The notes under the pieces are model-generated. The model made no database searches. It was not told the origin of the DNA and saw only the letters and a program-made list of their open reading frames with translations. 64,000 nt of DNA from Osedax fenrisi (Eukaryota; Annelida; Polychaeta; Sabellida; Siboglinidae). The stretch's first letter is position 1, and every line of letters begins with the position of its first letter. This document shows, piece after piece, positions 36,854 through 49,059 of this stretch. Position numbers and translations under genes: made by a program. The stretch is from the NCBI GenBank assembly GCA_964019155.1, contig OZ025240.1:34184007-34248006 (forward strand). The letters are read 5' to 3'.

Positions 36854-39583
36854 AGGCTTAATTAACGGAGTTGAGAGGAATTCTGTTTAACTCAATGATC
36901 TTAATCAATCCATGTTTAAAATTTAGTAACTAAATACTACAACTAATAATTATGTTTTGTTGAAATATTAAATTGATGTGGATCACATATGCAGCGATAT
37001 CTTCACTTATTTGTATGTCATTCATATCGATTAAAATTCAAATATATAACATTAATAATTATTAATTATAATAATCAAATATAAATTGGTTATACTCAAA
37101 ACAAATATATCCTTGACAACACTTAAGCCACGCCTACTTTACCTATATTACATGCTATTTGTACACATTGTTGGTGCACACGACTAAACCAGCCTTGTAT
37201 ATAGGCGGATTTTACTGTATATTATATTATGTTATTTAATATATAATTAATATATATATATATATATTAATCATAATTGCCCCACGGGCACTTGTGCCCG
37301 TGTGGCTCATTTATTCGCGAGAAAAAATACAACCATATATATATTTATGTTATTGTTGAATATATATTAAAATAATATATATATATTATAATATTGATTG
37401 GAAAATTAGTATTTTACACATATTACTAATATATATATATATCTGATATCTGTGCCGTCGAGTCGTATCCGACCCCTGGCGACATCGATGACAGCAGCTC
37501 TCCAACTCCTCCTACATCTTGAGGCTCGAATCATGTTGAAGATAGTTCCATTGCAGTTTTTCTTTATGCTATCTAGCCATCTTTGCCGTGGTCTCCCTCT
37601 TCTTCTATAATCCCCCATTCTTTCTACCATCACTTCATATTCCATTCCGCCTGCTCTTATAACATGGCCAAAGTAACATAATGATGCCTTGACTATCCTT
37701 GACTCAAGCGTCCATTCTGGTTTTATATTATCAATAACCCATACATTTGTCTTTCTGTCGATCCATGTTACTCTTAGCAGACGTCTCCAACACCATAACT
37801 CAAAAGAATCGATCATCTTTCTCTCAAGCTTTCTCATTGTCCAAGATTCTGCTCCGTATAAGACTTTAGGGAAAACTAAAGCTTTTACAAGCCTAATCTT
37901 TGTTCTGAGGGTAATTCCATTTTCGTTAGTCCCCCCATTGCATATCTACCCATTGCTAACCTTCTGCGTATTTCCTTCTCACAGAATCCGTCCTTGGTTA
38001 TTAGAGATCCCAAGAAAATAAAGTGCGATACTACTTCAATATACTTTCCATCTATTACCATTTCTCCTTGGTCTTCAGTCATCATTACTTTAGTTTTACC
38101 TACATTTAGATATATACCTGCCTTTTCACTAGCCAACTTTACTCTTTCCATAATTGCTATTAGATCGTTTTTAGTTTCAGCGATCAGTGTTGTGTCTTCA
38201 GCATATCTCAGGTTAGTAATCATTCTACCTCCAATACTGATTCCCCCATCCCAATCTTCTAATGCCTCTCTCGTTATGTTTTCTGCATATATGTTAAACA
38301 GTAGGGGGGATAAAATACAGCCCTGTCTTACCCCTTTCCCTATATTTATAGTATCAGTTTCAACGAATTCTGTTCTTATAGTGGCTTCTTGTTTCGTATA
38401 TAGCTTTTGCAGTTGGACTATTAGGTGAACAGGAACTCCCATTTCTTTGAGTATCACCCATATTCTCTCATGATCTACGCAGTCGAAGGCCTTTTTATAA
38501 TCGATGAAACACATATACACATTCATGTTGTGTTCTTTGGCTGTTTCCATCATCCACCGCAAATTAGCTATATGATCTCTTGTTCCTCTTCCTTTTCTAA
38601 AACCTGCTTGTTCAATAGGTAGTTCTGGAATAAGGAAATGTTCTAATCTTTTCTGAATAATTCGTAGAAATATCTTGCTAGCATGAGATAGCAGAGCTAT
38701 AGTACGATAGTTCCCACATTCTTTCTTATCTCCTTTCTTGTATATCGGGAGATAAATAGATTTCTTCCAATCTCTTGGCCATTCCTTAGTCCTCCATACG
38801 TTATTGAAAAGAATTAACAGTATTTTTATAGATGCATCTCCACCTGCTTTCAGAAATATATATATACTAATATATATTACCTATAGGTATTGTTAGAATT
38901 TGATAAAAAAACTAATATATATATAATATATATATAATATTATTATTCACTTATTATTCACTCAACTAATAGATAACGTGTGCCACATTTTCCTCGGACC
39001 TACAAATTTTAATCACCGGAAGTGATGATACAATTCTGAGAATATTTAAATTAGTCACCGGAAAGTTAATAGTTGAACTTATTTCACACAAAGGTTATTA
39101 TGAATATGTTATTTATACATTATTTATAATATAATACATTATTTAGAGTGTATTATAGATATCGACAGCCCATATTTATTCAAAATACCAAATCTATAAT
39201 ATTTCTAAAATATGTATAATTTAAATAATATAAATCCTAAATATTAAAAAATGTTAACGTTTAATATTTTAAACATTTTATATAAAAAACTTAAATTAAT
39301 TTCTCAATTCTTACACATACTAATATATTATTCTACACACACATATCTGGTTTAGCTCCAATTCGGTCGCTGGCTATATCTGATGACTGTCGATTGTTCG
39401 CCTCGGGAGATTTCTCTTCTCGTCTGCTGTTGTTTACATTACGTAATGCCACGTGTGCATTTGATTATAAAGGTAATGTATGTCTAGTTAATAGTCTTTA
39501 AATCAAACCAAGTAGTGAATTATATTAATTATAATTAATGATAATTATAATTAATGATAATTATAATTGATGATAATTATATA

Positions 39584-39639
<56 letters not shown>

Positions 39640-41363
39640 ATATTCCATATATTCTTTATTTTTACACACTTCTGAGTTATATATAAAAAAAAAATATATA
39701 TATGGTTTGGATGTACTAGATATTAATTCAATCAACGTTTTCATATAATAACGCTTGCAATTTTATCAATATATATATACAAATATTTGTTTCAAACCAT
39801 ATCTTTAATATGATTGGCTTAAATAATCGTAAACTGGACGTATTACACTATAGTATATATAGCGTGATACATATAATATGGTAATACTGTCAGATTTGAG
39901 CATGTAATACAGGTAATACTCTTCACAATGATTTAAATTCGCGATTATTTTAGCTAATCATAACAAAATTAAAGATATGGTTAGAAAATAATATTTTTAT
40001 ATATATATATATAATAATATATATATAATGATAATGAATATTATTAGTGGTTTAATTTATCTTTATTTTTAACTAAACTTTTATTTCAACTCTTTAAAAA
40101 ATAAATCTATTTTTTTATTTTCTACATAGAATTAAAAAAAAATCTTACAATTTTGTAAAGTTCACCAATGCGCATATTTCATGTATACATTTCGTTTGAT
40201 TGGACTTATAGTTTATGAGATACACCAGCTGACCACATACCTCTCCCCTATACGTTATTGAAATAGATGTTTAGGATATAATGATACATGTAATGTAGGT
40301 TATAACCTATAGGTTATACTATAGTATATTATACCTGATCGGTATTGGGAAACTATTTAATCTAAGCTACATCTGCACTTGCACTATAGTGCAAGTGCAG
40401 AGAACTATAGTTCTCTATATATACAAGTTACTTGAATTTGAACAATTTAAGCCGCATTCATTAAACACTTGAACCCTAACATCAAATAGTACTGGTAATG
40501 CCGCATAGTGTCGCACCCTAGTGTCGCACCATAGTATTATACCATATATGGTACAATACTATGGAACTATAGTGCCGCGTTATAATGCCGCGATATAGGC
40601 ACTATATATATAGTACCGCACACTACCCAACACGGCACACTCCCTAATACCCACACAGTAATCACGCCGTTAACTATTTGTTTACGCATGCGCGCTCTCC
40701 TCAAGGTCACAGCAAGAGCATAGAGTGCGTGACCTTCTCGCCGCACTCGGGTGATTACCTCCTCTCCGGTAGCTGGGATCATACCGCCGTTCTACACTGC
40801 ACCCGAGTTAGTGACGTCACTGTTACGTAATACGGGGCAGGGGGTGCCTTTAACGGCCTTTTAATGGGGGCTATTGCCCCTATAGAGTATAGTTGTCAAG
40901 TATACTACAATACTAGTATACTATTATTTCATTCCCCACTTTTAAATATTTACCCGCAAAAAAATCTATTTTTTCATAATCAATTAATCGTAATCCTATT
41001 TACGTAATACATATCAGTAGGACATGTATTTTATTAGATGTGTTCATATACAATTGAAAACGAATTAATAATTTTGTAAATTCCCCCCGCCCACTTTCAA
41101 ATCCTCGGCCCCGCTACCGGTAATACTATTACGTAATACTACACACGTTCCCTTACGTGGGCATGCTTAGACGGGCAATACTATGATGGTGTTTAAAGAT
41201 CACATCAACTTGGTGCAGTCGTTATGCTTCTCGAAAGATTCTTCGCTGGTTACTATGGCAACTGGCGCCTATCTTTAATTACTCGATATATACCGGCCGC
41301 TTTACTACGTTGAGAATACTACATATATACTATGTATTACTATTCTAATAGAGTATTGAACTA

Positions 41364-41421
<58 letters not shown>

Positions 41422-44268
41422 TACTAATTAATTATTCGATATGATATAGTTTCTACTTTACTTACGCACGGGTCCGAATTCTTCATTTTTAAATTTATTT
41501 ACTTACCTAACATTTATATAAATATGATAATTTGTATACACATTTTATATGGAATAATTTCTATCATAAAAGGTAGCCATTTCTACCTTCAAGTTTATAC
41601 TACGATGAGAGTTGTTAACTTGCACTATCTTTATTCTACACGATTAGGCTTAGACACATGAGAAATTATTAAAATAATTAATAAATTATAATTAGTTATT
41701 ATTATTGATTAGACAACTGTTATAAATAATCAAAGTGATACCCTAATGTATCAACACGGTTCACACATTTCTATAGATCGCGACCGGCAGTTGGGACTAC
41801 TGCGTTCGAGTGTACAACATAACATCGAAACTAGAGAACTTCCGGTCTAATCACAGAACTATCGCGGTGAAGATGAACGCCACGCATGACAGGGTGTTAA
41901 AGGGTCATAAGGGCAACATCTATTGTGTGGCGTTCTCGACGTCGGGCCTACTGGTATGCACATTTCATAATTCATATTTGATTTTAAATAGTCCTATATA
42001 TATATATATATATATATTGCTTACTTGCTTATTTCTGGATTGTTGTTTCCCGGACAGTAAAAGCTCTCCAAACATCACGGTTCATCATAGCTAATTTCAT
42101 CTCGCTCGCCGATATACCAGTTTTGTGCTCGTGATTCCTGATGTAGCTTTCTGGTGGCCTTCCCCGTCGTCTAGTTCCATAAGTAGGTTCCCAAAGAACT
42201 AGATCCGAAACAATTCATCATCTCTACGTAGGCAATTTCCAGCAAACTTTAAGAATCGACGTCTCATCTTTGTAGATATTTTTTCTATACAGTATTTCGT
42301 TAGTAACATTATGAGACCAATGTACGTTTAATTTAATTCATATAATTCGAATGTATATGCCATCAAGTTGTTTGAGTAGTGTTTTTGTGAGGACATCAGA
42401 ACCGATTCAACTGTGGTGTGTATGAGCCTGATTTTCATTTTCCCATTAAGAGTTGATTTCCAGATATTCCTCATTTGATGATATGTTCTCCAAGCAAGCG
42501 CTTTAATGATTTTTAAACCTTTTACACTACTGTATAATATACAGTGGATATCCATGCCCATAGATACTTGAAGTATTCAACCCTTTTTAGATTTGACCCA
42601 TCTATATATTTGATTTCAAACTGTTGATTGGTATTATAGCTCATGTATTTCGTTTTCCCTGTATTCATGCTTAGTCCTACTCGTTTTGCTAATTTTTTGA
42701 CTCGAGTGAGCATATCTTGGGCTTCTTTGATACCTTCACTTACTAATGCAATATCATCTGCGAAGTCCATATCTGTAATAGTGATAGGTGGTACATTTCT
42801 GCCTTTTCTTTTCCTTAGTTAGAAACATAGTTTATCTTCTCTTCCTTGTTAAGCTGTCATCGATAACTATGACAAAAAGGTATGGAGCTAACGTATCTCC
42901 TTGTAAAATACCAGCTAGAATATTGAAAGTTTCTGTTTTCTTAGCAGTAGTATATTCATACATTATTCTAATAGCCGTCACCAAATACTCTGGTATCCCA
43001 TAAGCTTTCAGTATCGCAAGCTTTTTCCCTCTGTGTATAGAATCAATGGCTTTCTGGAAGTCGATGAATATCAGGATTACTTCTATATTCTTATATTTAA
43101 CTCCCTCAATCAGTCGTATGAGTGCTAATTTTATTTGACTGGTTGTTGTTTTACGAATTCTGAAACCATTTTGAATTTTCCTCAGATGACAATCTAGATG
43201 AGGCTTAATTCTGTTCAGTATCATCCGATTATAAGTTTTCGCTACTAATGAAGTAAGATATAGTAATTATAGGTAGTTTCTAGGTAGTAATTATTCATAA
43301 TGTATGCATTATAATTAAAAAATAATAATACATATTAATGATATTATATAATTATGACTATTCACGAGTGGTATATTCATCGTTAATTTAATGATAATAC
43401 ATTCAAGGCATCGGGGAGTTGGGATAAACATATCTTTCTTTGGAATGTCAATACGGAATCGTGCATTTATGTTTTAAAAGGTAATCATAATATAGTTATA
43501 TGTTATATTATAATTTGAATAATATATATATTTTAGTATATACCTAATAATATAATTGATAAATATTGTATACTATTAGAAATTATCTACTTTGCTTTCT
43601 TAGATATCAATTGTATACACTGTTGCATCATCTGTTGCATAATCTATTGCATAATCTGCAGATTCTCATCACAGTGATGATGATTATTTTCCTAATAGTC
43701 TGTTACATATTTTAAATGTGATAGAATCTAATTTACATTCACGCGTAGGCGTGAGTAATATATTCACATTTTTATATTAAATAATACTATAGTATATATA
43801 TATAATTAACATAATTAACATAATTATTAAGGATGGTTAACCTACACTGAGGTGTTACAACTAACTTTATATGTTTTAACTAAATCACACATTTTATATA
43901 CATAATTTACATCTAGTAAATAATACATCTAATATTTTCTATTAAAAATTCGACTTTTTTTAAAATTATTTCTTTAAATATATAATATGAAGTTAATAGT
44001 ATTCTATTGACCGCGAATACATTAAATACATTTATCTTATTATTATAATACAGAACATCTATACAATTATATCAATGATATTGCAGGTCATACAGGATGG
44101 GTGAATTCGTTATGTTTTAGCTACGACGGACTACGTCTACTGACCACGTCTGAAGACGGGTCGGTCAGAATTTGGGATTGTATTTGCGGAACTCAGAGTC
44201 AAATACTTAAGGTATGATTTTAAATATTAATATAAAGATAATAAACTATGCGTATACTAATTCACTTG

Positions 44269-44311
<43 letters not shown>

Positions 44312-44569
44312 GTAATTGTCTCGACAAGCAGCAATGCTTCTACAATTACTCAGGTACTTGTACCTAAATCTGATAATAATAATAATAATATATATATATA
44401 TATATTTATATATATTTGTATGTATATATATATATATATATATTTATATGTACAATCATTTATTGAATATTTGTCTGTATATTAATTCAGAAAACACATT
44501 AAAATAATATTAACGAATTAATGATTTATTTAAAGGAAATATAATAAATATTGTTGTCAAATAGTATTA

Positions 44570-44622
<53 letters not shown>

Positions 44623-44773
44623 ACACTGGATATACGATATTATATTCATATATGATGTTATACAATAATATATAATATTAAAATGACAGGGTAGAACTGA
44701 TGCGGTATCCCAGTGCGTGCTAAAGAACGAAACCATCATTATTCTAGGATACAACCACTCGCAGATATATTGA
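32560..44773 (+). CDS. wdr38: WDR38-like WD40-repeat protein, 9 exons
   Basis: Coding exons: 32560-32613, 38973-39093, 39356-39472, 40706-40806, 41171-41248, 41777-41953, 43408-43480, 44087-44211 and 44690-44773. They give 930 bases, 309 residues and TGA; every junction keeps phase. The protein is nearly all WD40 repeats: TGSDDTILRIF, FASGDFSSRLLLF, LSGSWDHTAVLH, IATGSWDYCVRVY, LLASGSWDKHIFLW and EDGSVRIWD mark repeats 1-6, and the last exon (KGRTDAVSQCVLKNETIIIL) is a degenerate seventh. The unusual SGLLASGSWDK and ILKGRTDAV C-terminal blocks match what I know of human WDR38 (about 314 residues), as does the short N-terminus. WDR38 is linked to motile cilia; a beta-propeller would act as a scaffold. 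Intron 1 is 6.4 kb. Introns 1 and 6 hold retrotransposon fragments on the opposite strand. A possible poly(A) signal AATAAA lies at 44946. Confidence 0.88.
33113..33718. mobile_element. Possible distant GTCCGTATT-family element in WDR38 intron 1
   Basis: The left end GGGAGAGTACTTGAATACTG and the inverse of the right end (GGGGAGAGTGCTCTAATATC) look like related termini. The motif GTGTCGATATTATGTG occurs twice inside. This resembles the GTGTCCGTATTA motifs of the other copies. Confidence 0.45.
33719..35690. other. WDR38 intron 1, AT-rich part
   Basis: Contains (AT)n at 33764-33792, 34868-34898 and 35588-35656 and a palindromic GTATACAATGTATAC cluster at 34210-34250. No gene. Confidence 0.5.
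35690..36803 (-). mobile_element. Decayed L2/CR1-like LINE fragment
   Basis: On the minus strand 36803-36528 keeps an open frame with MIDINALQWLTSYILNRSSS and YGVPHGSFLGQLLFSMYIA. This corresponds to the L2-type reverse transcriptase block usually reading GVPQGSVLGPLLF-Y. Downstream to 35690 the minus strand stays pyrimidine-rich with recognisable but stop-ridden residues. (AT)n tracts at 36490-36520 and 36807-36849 flank or interrupt it. It is dead and lies antisense in WDR38 intron 1. Confidence 0.65.
37283..37302. repeat. GC-rich hairpin in an AT-rich intron
   Basis: CACGGGCAC, a TT loop and the exact inverse GTGCCCGTG form a 9 bp stem. It is conspicuous because the surrounding DNA is about 85 percent AT. 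Confidence 0.8.
37425..38860 (-). mobile_element. RTE (BovB-like) LINE, 5'-truncated, antisense in WDR38
   Basis: The minus frame starts near 38860 with reverse transcriptase blocks: AGFRKGRGTRDHIANLRWMM, CFIDYKKAFDCVDHERIWVI, GVRQGCILSPLLFNIYAENI and then NLRYAEDTTLIAETKNDLI. It continues into FIFLGSLITKDGFCEKEIRR. After a one-base frameshift near 37920 it resumes with KALVFPKVLYGAESWTM, SFELWCWRRLLRVTWIDRKT and RRRGRPRQRWLDSIKK, ending near RGRIRLDGT. Order and wording match the RTE clade. The endonuclease domain is missing. The catalytic YADD motif is YAED, so this copy could not be active even without the frameshift. It is better preserved than the other LINE pieces, which suggests a relatively recent insertion. 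Confidence 0.9.
39473..40705. repeat. WDR38 intron 3 with microsatellite and palindrome cluster
   Basis: (AT)n at 39595-39632. Perfect palindromes occur at 40373-40400 (28 bp) and 40399-40416 (18 bp), and a near-perfect one at about 40527-40562. Short units GTGTCGCACC and GCCGC-ATA repeat at 40500-40610. Confidence 0.75.
41249..41262. promoter_or_regulatory. X-box-like motif at a WDR38 splice donor
   Basis: GTTACTATGGCAAC fits the RFX X-box pattern (GTNRCC, 0-3 bases, RGYAAC) with one mismatch. It starts at the donor of WDR38 exon 5. RFX factors control ciliary genes. Its intragenic position makes function doubtful. Confidence 0.3.
41362..41418. repeat. (AT)n microsatellite
   Basis: About 27 TA units in WDR38 intron 5. 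Confidence 0.95.
42050..43260 (-). mobile_element. Decayed LVLW-family LINE fragment in WDR38 intron 6
   Basis: On the minus strand from 43224: LDCHLRKIQNGFRIRKTTTS, VILIFIDFQKAIDSIHRGKK and GILQGDTLAPYLFVIVIDDS are reverse transcriptase blocks. MDFADDIALVSEGIKEAQDM keeps an FADD catalytic box. The C-terminal region gives TYGTRRRGRPPESYIRN and MNRDVWRAF, related to the tails at 24865 and 52150. Several frame breaks separate the blocks, and the N-terminal endonuclease is gone. It lies antisense to WDR38 and fills most of the 1.45 kb intron. Confidence 0.82.
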
Positions 44774-45482
44774 TTACATCTAATACATCCGCAACTAACG
44801 GAGAAGTATAGATCTACAGTATTATAGTACGCCTCATACTGTACGCATCACCAGTATAACGATAGACCATGCACGGTATTGCATGTACGTACTCGTTACA
44901 CATTTGTTAGACTCGTTAGTTATATTAGTAGCATTTATTTTTTTAAATAAACCATAATACAAAACAAATTTATAATTATAAAAGTTTACATAACGAAATC
45001 GTTTATTGAATTTATTGTATTTATTGTGCACATATAGTTATAGTTTATAGGTGAAATACAATTCTATGATTGTATGTAACATTTAATTTGAATTCAATGA
45101 CTATATATTAATAATATTATATTGATGTGGTACACTTTCTAAATGATATATAATTATATTTTCATAAGTTTTATGATATATTTTATGACCGGTAAAATAT
45201 TTTAGTTCAGATGAAAGTGTATTAATTAATATTACCCACTATAGTGGGTACCACATTCTTAAATAAAGAATCATTTGTGGTCGATATATGTAGTCCTATA
45301 GAATACAATTGTATACCACACTACTTATCATTGATAGCAGAGTCATTATTAGTGTATTTGCAATGGATAGAAGTTCAGAGAAACTATATTTTGTTATCGA
45401 TATATTCGTTAGATATTCTAAAGTAGAGGCATGACATGCTATATAGCTGAGATTATATACATATAGAATTATTTTCCTTAAC

Positions 45483-45533
<51 letters not shown>

Positions 45534-46645
45534 GAAACGTTATAAAAATACGTTCCTTTAAGCATCACGTAACGTATGAGGGTAAGAAGAAGAGATTTAA
45601 ATGTGACGTCAATAAGCTATACTTCGATATACTAACATATGTATGCGACAATTAGATTAATAGCACATGACTTCTATAGAAGTTACTATAGTTACTATAG
45701 TAACCTGGAATAATATACATGTATATAACTATATATATATAGACGACCTTAGTTGTATAACCTGCTGTCATTGAAATTATTATCAGGATACAATGATTAA
45801 GTAATGTTTGATCTTTTTAACAATTGCAATATTTAGATAATATACACTAATACACTATAGTGTAAGCCCCAACTGAGTTGAATTGTAATACAGGTGAAGA
45901 TAATCACAGTTTAATTAATATTAGCCGATATATCTTGCTCTGCTTTAAACAATAGAATACTAATATTACCTATAGGAACACCATGATTAACTCTATTAAG
46001 ATGAAGTCAATTAACACCGAATAACCTCCCTTTCAAAATTATCATTATTACTTAATACTAAATAAATACATATGCCTTACCTGGTAAATCAATGTATTAT
46101 ACTAGCATTATGAGTTCGGGGTTTTCAGTATAAAGCTTACATATATGTAGGATATATTCTGCTCAACTATAAACTATATTCCAATAACTATATTAAATAA
46201 TAAAAATCGAATATATGACTACACACTAAAAATAATATACTCATTATGTTTAACTGCATATGCATACTTGTATAATGTACTAATGTTACCTTTCTCAACA
46301 GATGGCGACACAAACCTGACGCAATATAACTTATAATTTAGGCTTTTCATAATTTTAATATAATCTGTATATAATCTGTATATATATATATATATATATA
46401 TAAATGTAATGTTAATAATGTTATCCCGACATATATGTGTATACATATTAAAGCCATATTATGTTAATAAATAATAAATGTACTTTATCTTCTAAAGTAA
46501 TCTAAGGAATGACGAGGTTATTGCGATGTGAACATTTACATCTTTTGGTAGCATTATCCAATACATTGAATTAATGTATTATGGTAAAGTTATTTAGATA
46601 ATGAAATTACGAATTAGAAGCGACATATATAGTTGGTATATAGGT

Positions 46646-46676
<31 letters not shown>

Positions 46677-46737
46677 ATAATACACATACATTCTCTGACA
46701 TAAGTAACTGTCATTATCAAGAATATATGTATTACAA
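44774..46737. other. WDR38 3' flank
   Basis: Includes a candidate AATAAA at 44946-44951, (AT)n at 45486-45529 and 46378-46401, and a perfect palindrome GTTACTATAGTAAC at 45691-45704. A 60-codon open frame at 45244-45426 has fairly normal composition but no homology I recognise. Confidence 0.45.
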
Positions 46738-46925
46738 TAATATTTAGAAGTGATCTTATATACTTATATATACAATGTTGATCAGATATCGTTATGACTA
46801 CATTAACACGAGAGCGTCTTCGAAGAGAAATTATAACCATATATAGTTATAAGTATAAATGCAACTAAGTTCCTGGATGAATGGACTCAGCCAAATAAAA
46901 ATAACAATAACAATACATATATGAA
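46738..46925 (+). mobile_element. tRNA-derived SINE, copy 3, 5'-truncated
   Basis: Starts TAATATTTAGAAGTGATCTT, the segment just after the tRNA head in copies 1 and 2. It continues through CGTCTTCGAAGAGAAATTAT and CCTGGATGAATGGACTCAGC, and ends in an AAATAAAAATAACAATAAC tail. The better-preserved tail shows the 3' end of the family. Confidence 0.75.
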
Positions 46926-47560
46926 AAATGGGCCCACTTTTCATAAAACTACCAATCATATAAAACTTCAATACCTTTCTCATTATATTGACACAAAATA
47001 CCGATTACCATGCATATTGCTAAATCGAACTACTACAAACTAAAATTAAAAATGAGTATACAAATATCTTACACTCTTATCACTGATTTCACATATACAT
47101 TGTGTAAACTTCGCTAACTTTATCTCTATTAAAACACTTAAAATCTATACCAGACTTACTGACTAACCCCACTTCATAACTAGCCTTATACTATATACAG
47201 TGTATATAGAGTGAATATCATACACTCTCTAATAAACTTGTCACATCTACCATTCTTAAATATTCACCATATCATTACTATTGCAACTACTTTATTCCCA
47301 AATGATTAAATTCCACTCATTGTCAACAAATATATTAACTACTCTTTCTGTGATATTGAAAGGAATCTATACCTCTCACTATAGTCCGTATGGGGAATGG
47401 AACCATCCTTGAACAACTAAAAATGATATAATGTTTCTATTCTTAAAAAATAAGCAACAGTAAAAATATCAGCGGTTGATATGCAAAGTCTGGAGAGGAG
47501 TTAGGTGCTATCAGGCTTATTATGCCTAAAGAAATAGCTCATGAATATGAATAACAATAT
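46926..47560. other. Decayed repeat sequence, probably LINE-derived
   Basis: C- and T-rich plus strand with scattered coding-like words but no continuous frame. Composition resembles the L2-like fragments. I cannot place it firmly. Confidence 0.3.
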
Positions 47561-47564
47561 AATA

Positions 47565-48096
47565 CTTGTAATACCGGTGTCATATAATACTTTATCCCCA
47601 TCGTAAACATCTTCCCCGACAGTCACGTGTCTCATACAGTGGCGATATTTCACTAAATACACATACGAATTAATTCAAATTTAAACCACATATAACTAAT
47701 ATGTATACATAGATTTGGAAAAAATCAACTTCTAATTATGAATTAGAAGAAAATAATACACACATTTATAAAGTAGAACATGTATGATTTTAATAATAAC
47801 AGATTAAAAGACAATAAATTAATATTTTGCAATTCCGAATCGAAAGAAGTTATTATTTAAAAAAATTAAGTTTAATACTATTAAATGGTATTCTAAAAAT
47901 GACTCTACTGGGTCCTACCATTCTAATTAAAAAACATTGCGATTATAAAATATTAATTTATTATATTTTAATCTGTTATTATTAAAATATGCATGTTTTA
48001 CTTTATATAATTATGTTTTACTTTCTTCTAATTCATAATTAGAAGATGATTTTTACGATGGGGATAAAGTATTATTTGACACCGGAATGATCGCGA
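47565..48096. mobile_element. Foldback element bounded by CCGGTGTCA
   Basis: CCGGTGTCATATAATACTTT at about 47573 pairs with the inverse ending TATTTGACACCGG at about 48085. Inner arms also pair: TTCTAATTATGAATTAGAAG near 47730 with its counterpart near 48030, and the ACAGATTAAAAG block with its inverse. About 530 bp with no coding capacity. No clear target duplication was found. Confidence 0.65.
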
Positions 48097-48261
48097 CCCA
48101 GTTCAACATTGACCGCGAATCCCATTGATACTTCTCAGGATGGATGGGATAAGTTAGATACTGGATTGAATGATTAACAAATAAGAGAATGAATAACACA
48201 ATGATTGATAACGCCAGCAATACGAAGAATGAAACTATCAAAGAGTATAACACCTATATAA

Positions 48262-48905
48262 TGCATATGGTACGTTCGCACACTTAGAGGTGTAGGGAAT
48301 CCTCACGAACTAAAACGAGAATTAAATAGATATACATGGGACATAATAGGCATGGATGAAACAAGATGGGATCACTCTGGTGAAATACTTTATATATAGT
48401 TAATTTGTTTGTCAATAGTGTAAAACAGGAGTAGCACTAGCAGAGAGTAACTGTTATAGTTATATATATATATATATATATTACTGTTATAATTATATAT
48501 ACCTATAAGAGCTAATATCTTCTATCCTAAACTAAACGGCAGTCTCAAGTAGTATACTATTATTAAATTGGCCTCCTATCAAGTGAATATGACGATTATA
48601 CAGATATATGCTACCATATATGACTTTGATATGATATTTAAGAATGTTATGAAATGTTAGACAAACTATATCAAGTGGACCTAAGAAAGACACTAGTTAT
48701 TGTTCAAAGTTACTGGAATGCTGTAGCAGATGATTCTTGTAATTAGAGGAAAAATGTTGTAAGGATAATTTGCATTAGGGAAAACTAACTCACGAGGGAT
48801 TATACTTCTTGAATTTGCGACAAAGCATAACCTTATACTGGATAATAATTTGCACCTATAAAAGGAATCAAGAAAATCTACCAGGCACTCTCTTAATAGT
48901 CTAAT
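48262..48905 (+). mobile_element. Decayed LINE endonuclease domain
   Basis: The plus strand reads RTLRGVGNPHELKRELNRYT then WDIIGMDETRWDHSGE. After frame breaks it gives MLDKLYQVDLRKTLVIVQSY with WNA, then NSRGIILLEFATKHNLIL. These are the N-, middle and downstream blocks of the apurinic endonuclease domain found before reverse transcriptase in RTE-like LINEs. Multiple stops make it inactive. No reverse transcriptase follows; sequence after about 49060 belongs to an L2-like element. Confidence 0.75.
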
Positions 48906-49059
48906 CCAAAATAAATTTAAAACATTCTAACATCACAGAGGTTTACATCCAATATACTTAAATGACATACCCTGGAGCTATATTATATAGCGACAATGGC
49001 ATTGTTCTTTGCAATGTGAAATTAACGATACGATCACAACAAATTAAGTAAATCATTAG

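Noticed and set aside
37689..38622. Plus-strand open frames of 65-144 codons
   Set aside because: They are antisense shadows of the minus-strand RTE reverse transcriptase.
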